A stretch of 64,000 nt of DNA from Xiphophorus maculatus (lineage: Eukaryota; Chordata; Actinopteri; Cyprinodontiformes; Poeciliidae), in assembly GCF_002775205.1 (NCBI RefSeq), contig NC_036447.1, forward strand, positions 29,634,245 to 29,698,244. The letters are read 5' to 3'. The notes under the pieces are model-generated. The model ran no database searches and had not been told where the DNA came from. It saw only the letters and a program-made list of their open reading frames with translations. This document shows positions 44,785 to 57,471 of the stretch, piece after piece. A program made the position numbers and the translations under genes. Within the stretch, counting starts at the first letter, position 1. Every line of letters starts with the position of its first letter.

Positions 44785-47700
44785 TCAGAAGATGTCGGGA
44801 CACATTTCCCAACTTCCCTGCTCCTTGGCGTCCCAGTAGCCTCCCTTGTAGACATGCAGCGTCTCTCCAGACACGGAGTCGTGGATCTTCTCGAACCACA
44901 GCGCTTGGTAATTGTCTGGATGGGAGCCTGAGAAGGATGCCAGACAAAATAAAATCACAGTTTTAACACAGAATGTTTAAACTGCAAGTCGAGAAGCAAC
45001 ACGTTAAGCTTTAAAGCAGCAGTATGTAACTTTTATTAAAAAATATATATAGATATACAAGTTTATATATATTTTTACATATTTGTTGAAACTGTCACTG
45101 ACAGTTAATCTGAAAGAAAACTTTTAAGCTGCTCTGCATTCTCAAAGTGCTCTCTAGAAACAACCGATCAGAGTCAGGAGGAGGGTTTTAGCGCCGTCAA
45201 TCACTTCTCCGTGTGCCGCTGCTTTTGCTGCCGCACCCTTTTGTTGCAGCTAGCACTACACGTCATGAATGCTCAGGCTACTTAGCATAGCCACCAATGA
45301 CAGCAGATAAACATTTTCCTGTAACGGTAAATCGTTTCTCCACCATTAGCACAGTTACCAGCGTATACATGAGATGATTGACAGCACCAAGACCCTCCTG
45401 CTGTCTCTGGTTGGTTGTTTTTGGTTGGTAGCAGTGCTTTTCTTCAGACAGCATTAGCAGCTCAGGGAGGAGGTGGAGCAGATTGATCTTTTCATGGATT
45501 ATCTGTCTCATATTCTTCTGTCACCACATGAAAGCAGTTTTAATAAATATGCAAGAAACATGCTTGTTTTTTTAAAAAAACGTTACATACTGCAACTTCA
45601 ATTTAGTTCAGATGGTCATAATAATGCTCTGCTTTGGATGAACTTCGTTTAAAACAAAGCAGAAGGAAAATGAATGAGGAGTCAGTGGAAGCAGCCAAGG
45701 TTCGATCAGACGCCAGCAGATAGACGACTGTTGCACTGAGTTTGTACATCTCAGCCTATGGAGCAAAATTCTACAGCCAATCACAGCTGATCTACATCTG
45801 GCTCTATGACACAGGTTACAACAGAGAACAGGGCACGTGTTACTTGCTTTTGGCCAGGGCTCTAAAAGGATGTTCTTTGCCTTCCGCTGAGAGAGGGAGA
45901 GCGAGTCGGAAAGAGGAAATGAAGTGATTGCTTAATATTGCGCAGGGTTTTCTAATCCAGAGTTTACTACAACCCTACAGGTGTTGGTTCGTTCACTAGA
46001 GCTACAGGGCCGATTGGATCCCATTTCTGTATCCGAGCCGATACCCTTCCAGGAGGTAACTGATCCAGACGCCGCGGTTCTGTATTGTTGGAGGTGATTT
46101 TACTCTGGAAGCTTAAGCTGACAGTAAAAACTCTGTCATATTGTATTTAAGCAGAGGCATTTTATTTTAGATTGGTAGTAAACTTATACACAGAGGTGGA
46201 GAATCACTTTCCTTTTTGTGATGAGAAGAAAACAAATACAAGATTGTTGTTTTTTTATGTGTTTTATACAAACACTAAAGTCCTGCCACTCAGACATATT
46301 CTGTTTGCACCCACTGCCCAAACTCCAACGTAGCTTTCGTTGAGAAAAATTTTTTTTAAATGGCTGCCATAATCAAGACTTAAAAAAACAACATCAGTAT
46401 ACAGACTACAGAGATATGAGATTATCATTAGTTTATTAGAGATTTGCGCATGCCAACTCTGGCTTTCCCTGCTGCTTTCATTTCGCCCCCACCAAACATC
46501 TGTCTTTGTGTTCACTCTGCTTTCATTAAACCTCAAATATAAGCTGAAATTATTGACAGAGAAGAAGATGAAGTGTCAAAGATAACACAGAGCATACATA
46601 GTGGTTCTTTGCTTTGCGCTGCTTTAGCCATGCTGATATTTTTTTCTTCAAATTTGAGGTTTGTAAAAGTCGGCGATAGCACCACATGCAGGTGATAATT
46701 TGCAGTGCACCAATAGCAGTTTTATGGGCTGATCACCGATCATTAATAAGCCTGGCCTGTTAATTCCAATTTTGGCCAATGCCATTTTTTTTTCCATCTG
46801 AAAAGTTGCTAATAGTAACATAAGCTGCATTTCCATTTACCTTAAAATTGCACAAATCGGAAATACAAAAATAAGCATGTTTAATGGAAACATGCCAAAT
46901 AAAAAAAAAAAACACAAAGAAAAAAAAACAATCTTTCAATAAAAGGTTTTTGCCCCAGGATGAGGTGGTTATGAAATTTGTGTACTTTGCAAAACTGCTG
47001 TGGAAACACTTTTTGTTGATTACAACAAAGTGTTGATCACATGACTCGCATCACGCAAGTCACGTGATCAACAACCGGATGTTACTACTGGCGGAAATGA
47101 TGAAGAAGACGACAGAAGGTGGTAGGATGATGATGCCGTTTTAGTAATATAAATGTATCGCGTGAACAAAGTTATTCACTTTAGGTTTTAATTGCATTTC
47201 TTATTTAATGAAAACACTCCAACTGCGCATTTGGTTTTCTCCGACATTAGCAGAATATTGACAAAGTTTTGCTCAACTTTGTAATGTAAATGCAGGATGT
47301 TCCAAAGTTGGCAACAGTGGGTGTGACTGTTGTTAACCGCCGACGTTTGGACGTGACCTGGTCAAAATGTCACGTCAACCATATTCTATTCCATATGGTT
47401 GATTAATGTAGAATCAGCTCACAACAAATCAGCCTCATCAGTCAATCCTCTGTCATGCAGAGCACAAGGTGACAGTGACTGTTTTTCAGAGCCTGGCTGA
47501 CATCACTGGCCAAGGTCAGTGGTTAAGATCGGTTTTATATGCAAGTATCGGCTGATTACAGATCTCCCAAAATTAAGGGCCGATAAATCGATACACCCCT
47601 GGTGATAATTAGTTAATAACCAAAATCCCAGGAACTGACACAGATTTTAAAAAAGAAACTGTAAAAAGCAAACAGAAATGTGTTTGTAATTCCATTAAGC

Positions 47701-50700
47701 ACTTACAAAACATGTGAAGATGAAGTTGTATTTATAAGGCAACTTTTCAGCAACAAGTCTAAGTTTAAGGCAAAGTACACCATAAAATATCACCATCATA
47801 GGTTCTTGACTTTATTTAATTTAATTACTTTATTTTCACAGTAAATGGCTTAATAAAACAGGAGTTTATTCCTCATGTATGCACACAGTGCAGCGCTGTC
47901 TCTGCTCATGAGTAACTGATGACCGCATTGCATTGTTTCTGTGTTTGATATGATGTAAAGCACTTTGAAATGCCTTGCTGCTGAAATGTGCTATACAAAT
48001 AAAATTTGATTGATTGATTGACGGTTGGCAGAATTAAATTACACAATCACAAAGTAGTTTTGTTGTAGATCAAGAGGCTTTTCAGCCCATTGTACACTCA
48101 AATAAACCCTCAGAGTAAAAAGCAGAAGCCTTCATTGACTTCTGGAGTCTACAGCACCCCCAAAGTGCTTATTTAGTGTCCAAAATGAAAATTTAATATT
48201 AAGCCTAAGGCGTTCTGGATCAGAAACCATCAGTTTCAGCAGGTATTTATAAAAATTCAGAAACTGGGATTGGATCGAACCCCCCCGCAAAATTGGGCTC
48301 CAAGCATGTCTAGTTTTTACTACATGATGATTTTATCTGAATACTTGCTTGAGTATAGAGGGACAGATTGTCCATAAGGGGCTAAAGGAAAAAACAAGAT
48401 TAAAAGGATGATTTTCCTACAGCTCATACATGATATTTATATTTTCGTTAAATAAATACAACAGAGGGTGAAAACATAGGGGGATACTTGCATGCAACAG
48501 GCGTGAGGGGGGGAGAGTCCTCTGCATCAGCTGAGCAAACCCCAGCACAAACAGAAAATATAAGTTCATAAAACAATCACCAGAATGTTGATGTGTAGTT
48601 TAAGAAAGAACGAAGTGCCATGAGTTGCATTAGTGATTCTGTTCTGTCTGGTTGATTGATGTAGAACCAGTTCACAACAAATGTCATCTAAACGTGTTTT
48701 AGAAGACGCACAGATCCATGTTTAATATAATTAAGTAACTTCTGCAATCAAATTTTGATTTTAGCGGCCCTGAAAGTGACAGCAGATAGTGACAGCAGAC
48801 AAAGGTTTTATAAAATTAAAGAGTTTGTTTGTTTGTTGCTTAATCTCAAACTTTTGCTTCGACAACATTTGAGCTTTTTGGCAACAAGCACTCCAGTTGG
48901 CTCAAACCGACACAGACAAATCTGTTGAAAAATTCACTTCCACCATGAGTATTGGAGACTTTGGTAGATACATGGCTTCTGATCTGTTTCATTATTTTGT
49001 TCTCTAAATATGTCAGTTGTAGCTTTCAAACTAACTTTATTAAATCAAAATATTTTATTTATGTTTTACTATGAAGCATAAATTAATTTAATACTAACAT
49101 AAGTTTCATATCCCAGAAAAGCAAAGGAAGTGATTACTATTAAAATGTTACATGGTGCCAATAGGGTCTCTTTAAAAACTCCTGCTCCTTCTGAAACGCC
49201 GCCTTCAGGAAGTCATCACAACATGGCTCCTCTATTAACCCTTAAACAACATTTTCACCAGCGTTTCACTGAGAAGTAGCTCCTATAATGAGCTCAGAAG
49301 ATGTGCAGTTTCACCAGGTGTTTGCTAATTGCTGCTGGCTAGTCTGAAGGAGCTGAATGGGGGAGACATGCTCTCTGAGGCGGACGTATGAAGACTGCAA
49401 CTGAATGGTTGCCATGGGAGATTGAATAATTTCACGCAAATGAATCAAAGCAACAGGAATGCTTTTTATGAGGGAATAACATTATAATATGATGTAAAGC
49501 TCAAAAAAGTTGATTTTACATACTGCAATACTTTCCCTTTAAAGTATGCTGCAGTTACATTAATTTGAAAGGAATTATAGTTATAAAGAATTATGGCTTT
49601 GTGATTTTGTTCCCTACTTTTCAGTAGAATGAGGTTCTATAACAATAAAATACTTTTTTTTCATTGATTTCTAAGCATTTTTACAACTGATTTATCCACA
49701 TTTGCATCAGTGTTTAACTGAGTTGCTGTTGAGACAGTAAACTGAGACACAAACTCCAAATATCTGCATGTCTACAGCATGTACAATTTACTGAAATTTC
49801 TTTTAAAAAAGCAACACAGGGCACTTTGTTCCAAGTCAAATATGAATTGATACTTGCTTCCATCAGAAACCTCACTTCCTGTGGTGCCACCCTCATGTGC
49901 AAGAGCTAAACGGAACAAATATGGATGAAGAGACGTTAAAACGTAGGGAAGGATGTTATCAGTAAGACAAAAATGAAGAGTGAAGCGATTTCAAACACCA
50001 GCTGCATCCTCAGACATGAACTTGGTTTAGGGATGGTGACTGAAGTGGAAAAAACTTGGATGGACAGAAGCTAGATGAACAAGTTTCTCTGATCGGCTCC
50101 TACCTTCCTCAGGCGTTGGAACCGCTTTAACCGAGTCTCTTTCCCGTTCTCGCCGGGTAGAGCGCTGCTTTTCTTCAAGCCGTTGCTTCTCTGCGTTCGC
50201 TTCGTCCCAGCGACCTTCTTCCATCAGGCGCTGGTCCGGACGCCGCCGGCTGTCCGTCGGCGCCACGCCCTCCTCGGGTTCATTCAGGGTCAATGCGAGA
50301 GAGGAGAAGTAGTACATGTTCTCTGCTCCTTCCCTATAAGAACATCGTCAGACAAGATCTGAAGAACGAAGCATCACTCTGGAACCTTGTGAATTTTCAT
50401 GTTCGCTCTAAATATTAGAAGGATTAGATACAATGAAAAAAATTACGGTAAAGGGTTCTTTCTCCAGATTTCCTTGGGTTTGAGGGTTTGGTAAACAGTC
50501 CTCTGTTTGCCCTCAGTGCCATTCTCGCCTTTGCTGCTTTGCATGATCCTGGAAAACTCCATCTTCTCATCCCATGTTCCTGACAGAACATAATGAGCCT
50601 TCCCATCCTTATCCGTCACAACTCCTGTCACCTGACGGAGAAAAATACCCACATTTCACATCCCGCGCAGTATTGGAAAATGCTGTTTATTACTGTATGA

Positions 50701-53700
50701 CATAGTGAACAAAAAACTGGAGAAGCAAGTTTCTCAGATGATCCTATACCATGACACAGAGCGACACGGATCACACTCGCTGCATCTCACTCTCCAGGGA
50801 CCCTTACATCAATATTTACAACATGGAGCCAACAACACACAGTACTGCTGGGCCCATAAGGTTGTGATTCTGTGACCATGGTTTGGTATATATTTCTTAA
50901 TACTTGATACATTAATCCAGAGTTTTGCACACAGCCTGGGGTCTGCTTCCTACAACAGCATATTAGGGCCATCGTAAACAGGGGGAAAAAATTAAAGAGT
51001 AAATTTCTCCCCAAAATTCAGGAATTTTGAGGTTAATCTCAGAAGATTTCTGAGCTTCAAAAGTGAAAGATTTTCTAAAAAAAAAAAAGAATGTCAAAAT
51101 GTTTTTGAAAAGACAAGGAAAATATTTAGATTAATCCCAGAAATTTTCTAAAAAAAAAAAAAAAAAAAAATGAGGAAATTTTTTGATTAATCTTAAAAAG
51201 ATTTTAGAAAAAAAAGAGACATTTTTGAGTTCCCAAAGTAATTTTTTTTTATTTTCAAGTTTTTTTGCTAGAATACTTCTGAGATTATTCTCAAACTTTC
51301 TGAGATACTCCTTTGTTGTTTTTTTCCCCCTTTCTACAAAGCCCCGAAAATGCTGTCGTAGTTTCCTCTCCTATCAGCAGAAAAAAATGGTCTAAGACCT
51401 AGCAAAGGACTATATGAGTTAACTCGGGTTAAGTTTGTAAATTGAATGTAAACACATTTTTATTTTCAAATGTAAAAACAGAGAGATGGGTTTAATATAA
51501 TGTTGTGAAATGCAGTGTGCCCAATCCTTTACATCTATGTCTGATAATTCGGCTTTGCTGCTGTCAGAATAGGTTTGCTCATTGAATACCATGCAAATAC
51601 CAGAGTCAGTGAGACAATGACAAAAAACATTTTAAACCTCAAGAACGTTTTCATTTGAAGGATTTTTTTTGTTTGTTTGTTTCAATGTAGTACACGGAGT
51701 CAAGACAGAAAGATTACCAAAATCCTGTTCCAGGATCTGAAATATTAAACATGCCCGAGTACATCTTCCACCTAAAACCTCTGGAAAAGATGTCTGCAAA
51801 AACCTTAAAATGCTGTTTTCCAATCTGAATCCAGCAGAACAGAAAGTAATGCTTCAGGCAAAGGAGCAGACTCCATGACCAGAACGCCGGCTCACCTTCC
51901 GGGGTACATCTCTAGAGAAGTAGCTGTAAGGAGCAAACTTGAGGTGGCAGCGATCTCCGGTCTTGTGGTTCACCACATCGATCTCTCCTGACTGACGGAG
52001 GAAGTCGAGTCAAATACAAAAACCACTGAGGGTTTCTACACAAAAGATCATTTCATACAACCGCCACCGCTACCTGATCAATCCACAGTTTCCCAACGAT
52101 TATGTTGTGTACGGTCGTCGTAACTTTTTTCCAGGAGTAGTGATTGTTGCTCTTATCAAACATACACTGGATGGAGCCTGGTGACAGATAACCAGAACAG
52201 AGGTTTGTTCTACTCAAAAACAAATAAATAATACCGTAATAATGAAAAACAAGAACAGCCAGGAGGAGGGTTTTAGCGCTGTCAATCACCTTTTTGTCTC
52301 ATACGGTCATGACATAGTGACAGTTTTAACAATCATGAAAAAAAAATCTAATTTTTGTAAAAGTCACATACTACAACTTTAAAAAAGCTGAATAACAATA
52401 TCGATCAATGCTCGCTTGTCGCCATGGCAACACTCGATACTCCCCACTCGGTTTTACCAAATAATCCCAAACTAAAAGAATTGCACGAAAATGTCAAAAT
52501 TCGCACAGAAACATGAAGGTAGAAGCCCAATAATATACTTCGACGGTTTATCGGTTACAAAAATAAAGACTGGTAGTTGATTTAGGGGTTAGTTTCGCTT
52601 TAAGCCACAACTATACAAAGCTGACAACTTACCCAGAGGCATAATGGAAAGGTATTTTCCCCGGAACTTGCTGGCCAGTGTGATTTCCTGTCTGAGGGTC
52701 CAGCCCTTCTCAGAGAAGGCGTGGTGGGCTGCAGCTGGTGGGTGGTGGCTTACCTGAGAGGGGCGGGGCCAGGAGGAAGACATTTAATCATTCATTCATT
52801 CATAGCTGAAAGCAATAACCGGCTTAATCCAAGCAAACAGCTCAGGTGTGTACATATATTTTTTACAGACCTGTTCACAGATCGATCGGTAACCGGACTC
52901 TCGAATCCGGTCCAGCTCAAAGGTTTCCCCCAGTAAAGGGTTGAAGGGCTTCCCTGTGCGGTGGACCGTAGTGGAGTAGGACGAGACGGTGAAAGCCGCC
53001 ACGTAGCACATCTGCTCTAAAGAGCTCTGACACTTTGCGGCTTTGTCCAAGAGCTCGTAGTACTCGAGGTCTTCAGACAGACGCTGAAGCATCGACAGCG
53101 GCTCGTTGAAGTTCACCTGGAAACGCAAGACAACATGGAAAAAGCTTCGTTTTACTTCATTTAGGTAAAAAAAAAAGATCCAAGATTTCTTACCAGATCA
53201 ATTTCTTTTTTTTTTTTTTTTTTTTTTGTAACCCCTCCAGGGGGTCTTTTTGTGGGCTCTAGTGTCCCTTTTCATGAAGTAGGCTGACAGGAAAGGGGGA
53301 GGGAGAGGGGGGAAGACATGCGGTAAATGTCGCCGGGTCCGGGAGTCGAACCCGCGACAGCCGCGTCGAGGACTTGAGGCCTCCAAATGTGGGTCGCACT
53401 AACCCCTACGCCACCACGGCACGCCCACCAGATCAATTTCTTACCGGCATCGGTATCTTTGAGAGCTCCTTCCCGATACAATTCTTCATGATGCTCCACA
53501 AATTAAGGTAATAGTTGGGTTTGTCGGGAATACGAGTCCGTCTTTGTCTGACCGGCTCCAGCTCAAGAGGCGGCGAAGACTCAGAATTGGACGCCAAGGA
53601 CAGTTCATCATACTGATCGAGGAAGAAAAAAAAAAAAAGTGGCGGGGGGGACATTTGGAAGGTTAGTGTATGTTTAGCTCATCAAGTCTATGTAGATCAG

Positions 53701-56305
53701 AAGATAAAAACGAGAACGTTACCGACTGGTCGTCCATTCCCGTCTCGTTGCTTATCCCACTGATATTGCTGCCAGATCTCCTGAAGAACAGAGATGAGAG
53801 AAGACATGACGCATCGCCAGAGTGAGGTACTGAAGAACAGCATGTTTAGAAAATCAGAAAAAGAGGATCAACCTGTGGTACTTGGGGTCAGCAGGAACAG
53901 TAATAAATCCTGTTGGGTCTTCCATTGCATCGAAGAACTCATTGTCATCGTCCTCATCACTGGCATCGCCCTTTCCTGAAACACCGCCTTCAAACATGAT
54001 GGATAACAAAAACATAATAGAATGAGTGGACAGTTCCAAATATATTTCCAAAATATTTTCCATAAAAAAAACTTCTGAGGTCAATCTTTTCATTTATCTG
54101 GCCGATTGAGTGTAAAAGAATCATCCTCTGTACTTGGGGTTTGTTATCTCTATGTTTCAAAAATGACGACATAAACACATCAATGTATTTTAACTGAGTT
54201 AATGTGGTGAAGGGAGCAACTCAACTTTTATCTTTACATCTAAAATGTTTAACAAACGACTGAGTAGTTGTACCCAGTAGGTCAAATGTTACCTGACCAA
54301 GGGACTATTTTATATGGAAACAGGGAGTAGGACCAACCTGGGATGAATATGTTTGAGAGATTTCTGCTTTCTTCAGAACTATTTCCTGTGTAACCACATC
54401 TGAACAGGAAATATTTTGTTTACAGGTACCAAACAGAGACGGAAGTGAGGAAGTGGTCACACATGGGGAAAGTCATAGCAGCGGCAAAGACATGCAACTT
54501 AAATGCATTTAAAAATCTGTTTTTGTGCATTTTGAATCAATTCTGAATTCCCAGGACTAAGAATTGTGATTCTCTATAAAATGGATTTGTTTCTGCACCT
54601 TTAGTTTCCAGCCATTCAGACTGCGTAGGATCTCTGCTAACAGACTAAGAAGAGAGAAGTCCAAAACAAGAGTTTTACTTTTAATGCTTAAGTTGGGATT
54701 GCTGAGGGAAGGTGGCAGAACGGTGGCGCCTCTGAACGCTCTCTCCAGGTGGTTGTGCTGTTTGGCTAGTTGCTCCAGCGTCTCCTCCAGGCGAATCCTC
54801 TGCTCCCTCTCGGTCTGTAAGGCCTTCTGCCAGCGCTTACTGTGGCTCTGGGCGATGGACAGGAAGTCCCTGCAGGCCTTCAGGAAGAAAACTCCGTCAT
54901 GTCAGGAAGAAAAACTCAGCAGCAGCCTCAGTAGCTCTAAACAGACTAAACCTTACATTGATCATGGCGTTGGAGGTGATTCGGAAAAGCGTGGCCCTTT
55001 CTGTGACCTGTCGGATCTTTTCCCCCATGTCAGGTCCAACCTGGAGCCCCTCCAGCTCTGATAAAGACCTAATGTTTTGCGAAAGCAGTAAAAAAATGAA
55101 TAAATAAAGCAAGAACGCTAACAAATCATTTGCAGCTTTGTTTCTCCTGAATGCTCCGTAGAAGACACCAACCTTTGGAGAGCAGAGCCATGTTTAACAA
55201 TCAGATCGTTGCAGGTGGTGAGGTCCTCCACCTTGCTGCCCAGGGTGCGCAGCGTGGACTGGACTTCTGAGGTATGAGATCCCCTGGCCTGAGTGGAGGC
55301 AGGGGGCGCTGCAGAGAACTCATCAGCAGAGTCGTCTGATAACAAACACAAGCAGCATGTCGTCTCTGAACGCAACGAGAGTGATCGTGACTCCTGTCTT
55401 TATTGGGCCTGTGTCTCACCAGATTCGTCCTGCATGCGCACGGCTTTGGCCTTAGCGAGTTCCAGCGCGGTGATCCATCGCTGGCGCTCGACTTCGGAGC
55501 TGGCCTTCAGGTGATACGTCTGCGCTCCCCCGTTGGAAATGACGAAATTGCAAGAGTCCTCCACGGCGATGTTGGCGGTGGCCAGGTTTATGGTGCCTCT
55601 GCAGGTGTGACCCATCTCCGCCTGACACCTGGAGACAGCACCACGGTGGAGAGTCAAAAGCATCCAGGTTCAGACACACAACATTTCTGCAACATGAATG
55701 TGTGTGTAAACAAAAGTAAGGGAAAAAAAAAACATATAAAAAAAAGGAGATGCAATTTTTAACATAGTTTTTTGGAGTTCTTCCTCTTAAACAACAGTGT
55801 AAGTTTTGTTTGAATATAATCTTAATTTACCTGCATTTATACAACTTCCACTCAACTTTATTTATATGCATTCATGCATATAAATAAAGTGGCCCTTGGA
55901 CTGATTTTGTGCGGCCCCCCAAATGCAGTTAAAAACGATACAAATTTAGTTCAAATTTAGATGCTTATGGAAACTTTTTATTTTTAATCAAGATAAAGTT
56001 ATTACCAAAATAATTATTTTCCAAAGGAAAATGTTAAGGACAACAATAAGTATTTGTCTTTTTATAACCAAGCTTTTATAATAAGTTGAAAAAAGTCTGA
56101 TTTTTACTGGAAAGTCTTACCAGTTTTATACATTAGTGTACATTTAAATCTGTACTGCTCACCTGTAGTAAGACAGTAATCCGTTGCTGAGAACAAACCA
56201 TCGTCTCTGGTAACCTTTTATGTAATTAGTCCATTTGAAGAGCCATCCCTTGTACATGTCTCCAGGGGTCGGGGTGGTAGGAGTGGGGGGTTTGGACTCC
56301 GACAT
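44785..56305 (-). CDS. osbp2: Oxysterol-binding protein, OSBP/OSBP2 type (complete, 15 coding exons)
   Basis: Exons: 56305-56163, 55628-55420, 55335-55173, 55068-54957, 54877-54679, 53975-53873, 53780-53723, 53612-53445, 53116-52871, 52753-52633, 52177-52074, 51991-51896, 50631-50447, 50333-50104, 44927-44785. They sum to 2280 bases, i.e. 759 residues plus stop. The family exchanges cholesterol/oxysterol for PI4P at ER-Golgi contacts. A PH domain (about 18-110; [19 protein letters not shown]) would bind Golgi PI4P. A coiled-coil-like part (about 118-275) precedes the FFAT motif EFFDAME (288-294) that binds ER VAP proteins. The lipid-binding domain follows, with [12 protein letters not shown] and signature EQ-VSHHPP (466-473) split between exons 9 and 10. 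The C-terminus ends [30 protein letters not shown] and [10 protein letters not shown] favour OSBP2; the PH core is OSBP-like. The long Gly/Ala N-terminus of the mammalian proteins is absent. The exon 5 donor (AAAA|GTAAAA) is weak. Confidence 0.92.
45013..45605. repeat. Inverted-repeat MITE, family A, copy 3 (full length)
   Basis: The left end is TTAAAGCAGCAGTATGTAAC and the right end, reverse-complemented, is TTGAAGTTGCAGTATGTAAC, 17 of 20 identical. The interior shares 'gagtcaggaggagggttttagcgccgtcaatca', 'aatgctcaggcta' and 'gatgattgacagc' with the copies at 1-505 and 3955-4620. There is no coding sequence. Confidence 0.75.
45990..47610. mobile_element. hAT-like element or nested remnants
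   Basis: The left end near 46005 (cagggccgattggatcccatttctgtatc) and the right end near 47560-47605 (gggccgataaatcgatacacccctgg) are inverted relatives of the CCGATA-type hAT ends. Between them lie other short inverted repeats (47031-47073, 47375-47402), so several elements may be nested here. No transposase frame was recognised and the boundaries are tentative. Confidence 0.4.
47930..48025 (+). mobile_element. LINE-type 3' tail with (ATTG)n
   Basis: The segment 'gatgtaaagcactttgaaatgccttgctgctgaaatgtgctatacaaataaaatttgattgattgattg' is the well-known 3' end of a fish L2/Rex-type LINE family. Only the tail is present. Confidence 0.7.
49145..49545. repeat. Interspersed repeat family B, copy 2
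   Basis: The longer of the two family B copies (see 11110-11495). It contains 'ccgccttcaggaagtcatcacaacatggctcctctattaaccc', a central segment absent from copy 1, 'gagggaataacattataatatgatgtaaagctc' and 'gattttacatactgcaatactttcccttta'. Non-coding, family unknown. Confidence 0.65.
52250..52382. repeat. MITE family A, fragment 4
   Basis: The sequence 'agccaggaggagggttttagcgctgtcaatcacct' followed by a terminus 'gtaaaagtcacatactacaactttaaa' matches parts of the full family A copies, but the middle has been lost. It lies in the intron between oxysterol-binding protein exons 10 and 11. Confidence 0.6.
53208..53426 (-). mobile_element. tRNA-derived SINE, copy 2, at the 5' splice site of an oxysterol-binding protein intron
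   Basis: A 219-base insertion in minus orientation, with its poly-A tail seen as poly-T from 53208. It is flanked by a perfect 16-base target duplication (accagatcaatttctt at 53192-53207 and 53427-53442). The B box is consensus (GGTTCGACTCC on the minus strand, 53352-53342). It is the same family as 13335-13544. The duplication starts at intron base 3 of the donor used by exon 8 (GT at 53444-53443). Confidence 0.92.
55750..56160 (-). other. osbp2: Intron 1 of the oxysterol-binding protein coding region (main part)
   Basis: Plain AT-rich intron sequence between the exon ending LLSYYR and the exon beginning CQAEMG. Nothing else was seen in it. Confidence 0.7.
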
Positions 56306-56749
56306 CACAACTACTTGTGATTTCACTCAGCGAGTTTAAATCCTGGAATGTGACAACACATATTAAACATGTCCAAATAACTGCAGAACATTATCTTTGT
56401 TGTTTTTGTTTTCTTTTTTATAAATGAGATGCGCACACAGCCCAGGCCAGTTATAGAATGCATCTAAAATTGAACAGAATGGCACAACTTCTAAACAAAA
56501 CAAGAGAGATCAAATATTTTTATTTTCCTGGGAGATTCAACACTAAAGCTCTGATGAGGGAGATCAGAATCAAATTTAAAGACTACAGAACAACCAAAAC
56601 AACTCATAACTCAGCACACTTGCTGTACATATATTTACATATACATACTGTATCTGCATTTTTTGAATCTTTGCAAGGACTGCTCTAAGTTGCTTTTTAT
56701 ATTGACAGCATGTTATATTTTATTTTTATTTTGTCTACAATTGCTACTC

Positions 56750-56841
56750 AGTGGTGGTTGTTGTGTGTCTTGTCTCTATGTTGCTGTAACTGCGAAATAA
56801 TTTCCCTGCTGGGATGAATAAAGTAATTCTATTCTATTCTA
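56750..56841 (+). mobile_element. LINE-type 3' tail with (TTCTA)n
   Basis: The segment 'gcgaaataatttccctgctgggatgaataaagtaattctattctattctatt' is a LINE-type tail. It is the mirror of the (TAGAA)8 pairing at 421-480. It lies in the 5' untranslated intron of the oxysterol-binding protein gene. Confidence 0.65.
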
Positions 56842-57471
56842 TTTGTCCTGCAATACACATCTATAATGTGAAATAAGATCGAGACTTATTTGCCAAGTGG
56901 AAGATCTATCGTTTACAAAGAAATTAGTCACACTGGCTTTTATTTAAAAATATTAAATAAAAAGGGGAGTGAATACAAACATATGCTACAGTTTTTAGAT
57001 TTGAACTTCAAACTAAATTCTGAAAAGCCTGCATCATTTTACTACCTCTTCAAAAATATGCACAAATTTACATTTTGCATACTCTGCATCTGCTGCTGTT
57101 TTAGTGTGTGGTTCTTACCTTGTGTATTTGACATTACTGTACAGTTTCTATTTTAGTTTCATCATTACCAATCTACAGCTGTACTCAGTTCCCACAACAG
57201 AAGACGTACAGCTGTTCCTAAAGACGACATTCCAGGACCAAGTGATCACAGTGTGGATACCGGGGGGGTAAGTTACAGGTGAAACAGACGCCAGAGCTCT
57301 TCACTTCAAAGCTACTTAAACTCTGGCTGCCTTTAAGCTCACAGCAAGCTAAACCAGACAAAAACGAGTTTAAGCCTCGCGCGCCCGAGAAGCTAACTAT
57401 ACGAAGTGAGCAGCTTCACTCAAGGCTTTTATCCCATTTTCAGAACTAGGTCAACCATCTCTGCGTCTCAC

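Larger units (their letters stand above)
44928..50103 (-). other. osbp2: Oxysterol-binding protein gene intron 14 (about 5.2 kb)
   Basis: This intron separates the last coding exon from the rest. It holds a full family A MITE (45013-45605), a hAT-like element (about 45990-47610), a LINE-type tail (47930-48025), a pair of 33-base repeats (47397-47429 and 48650-48682) and a family B repeat (49145-49545). No extra exon was recognised. Confidence 0.75.
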
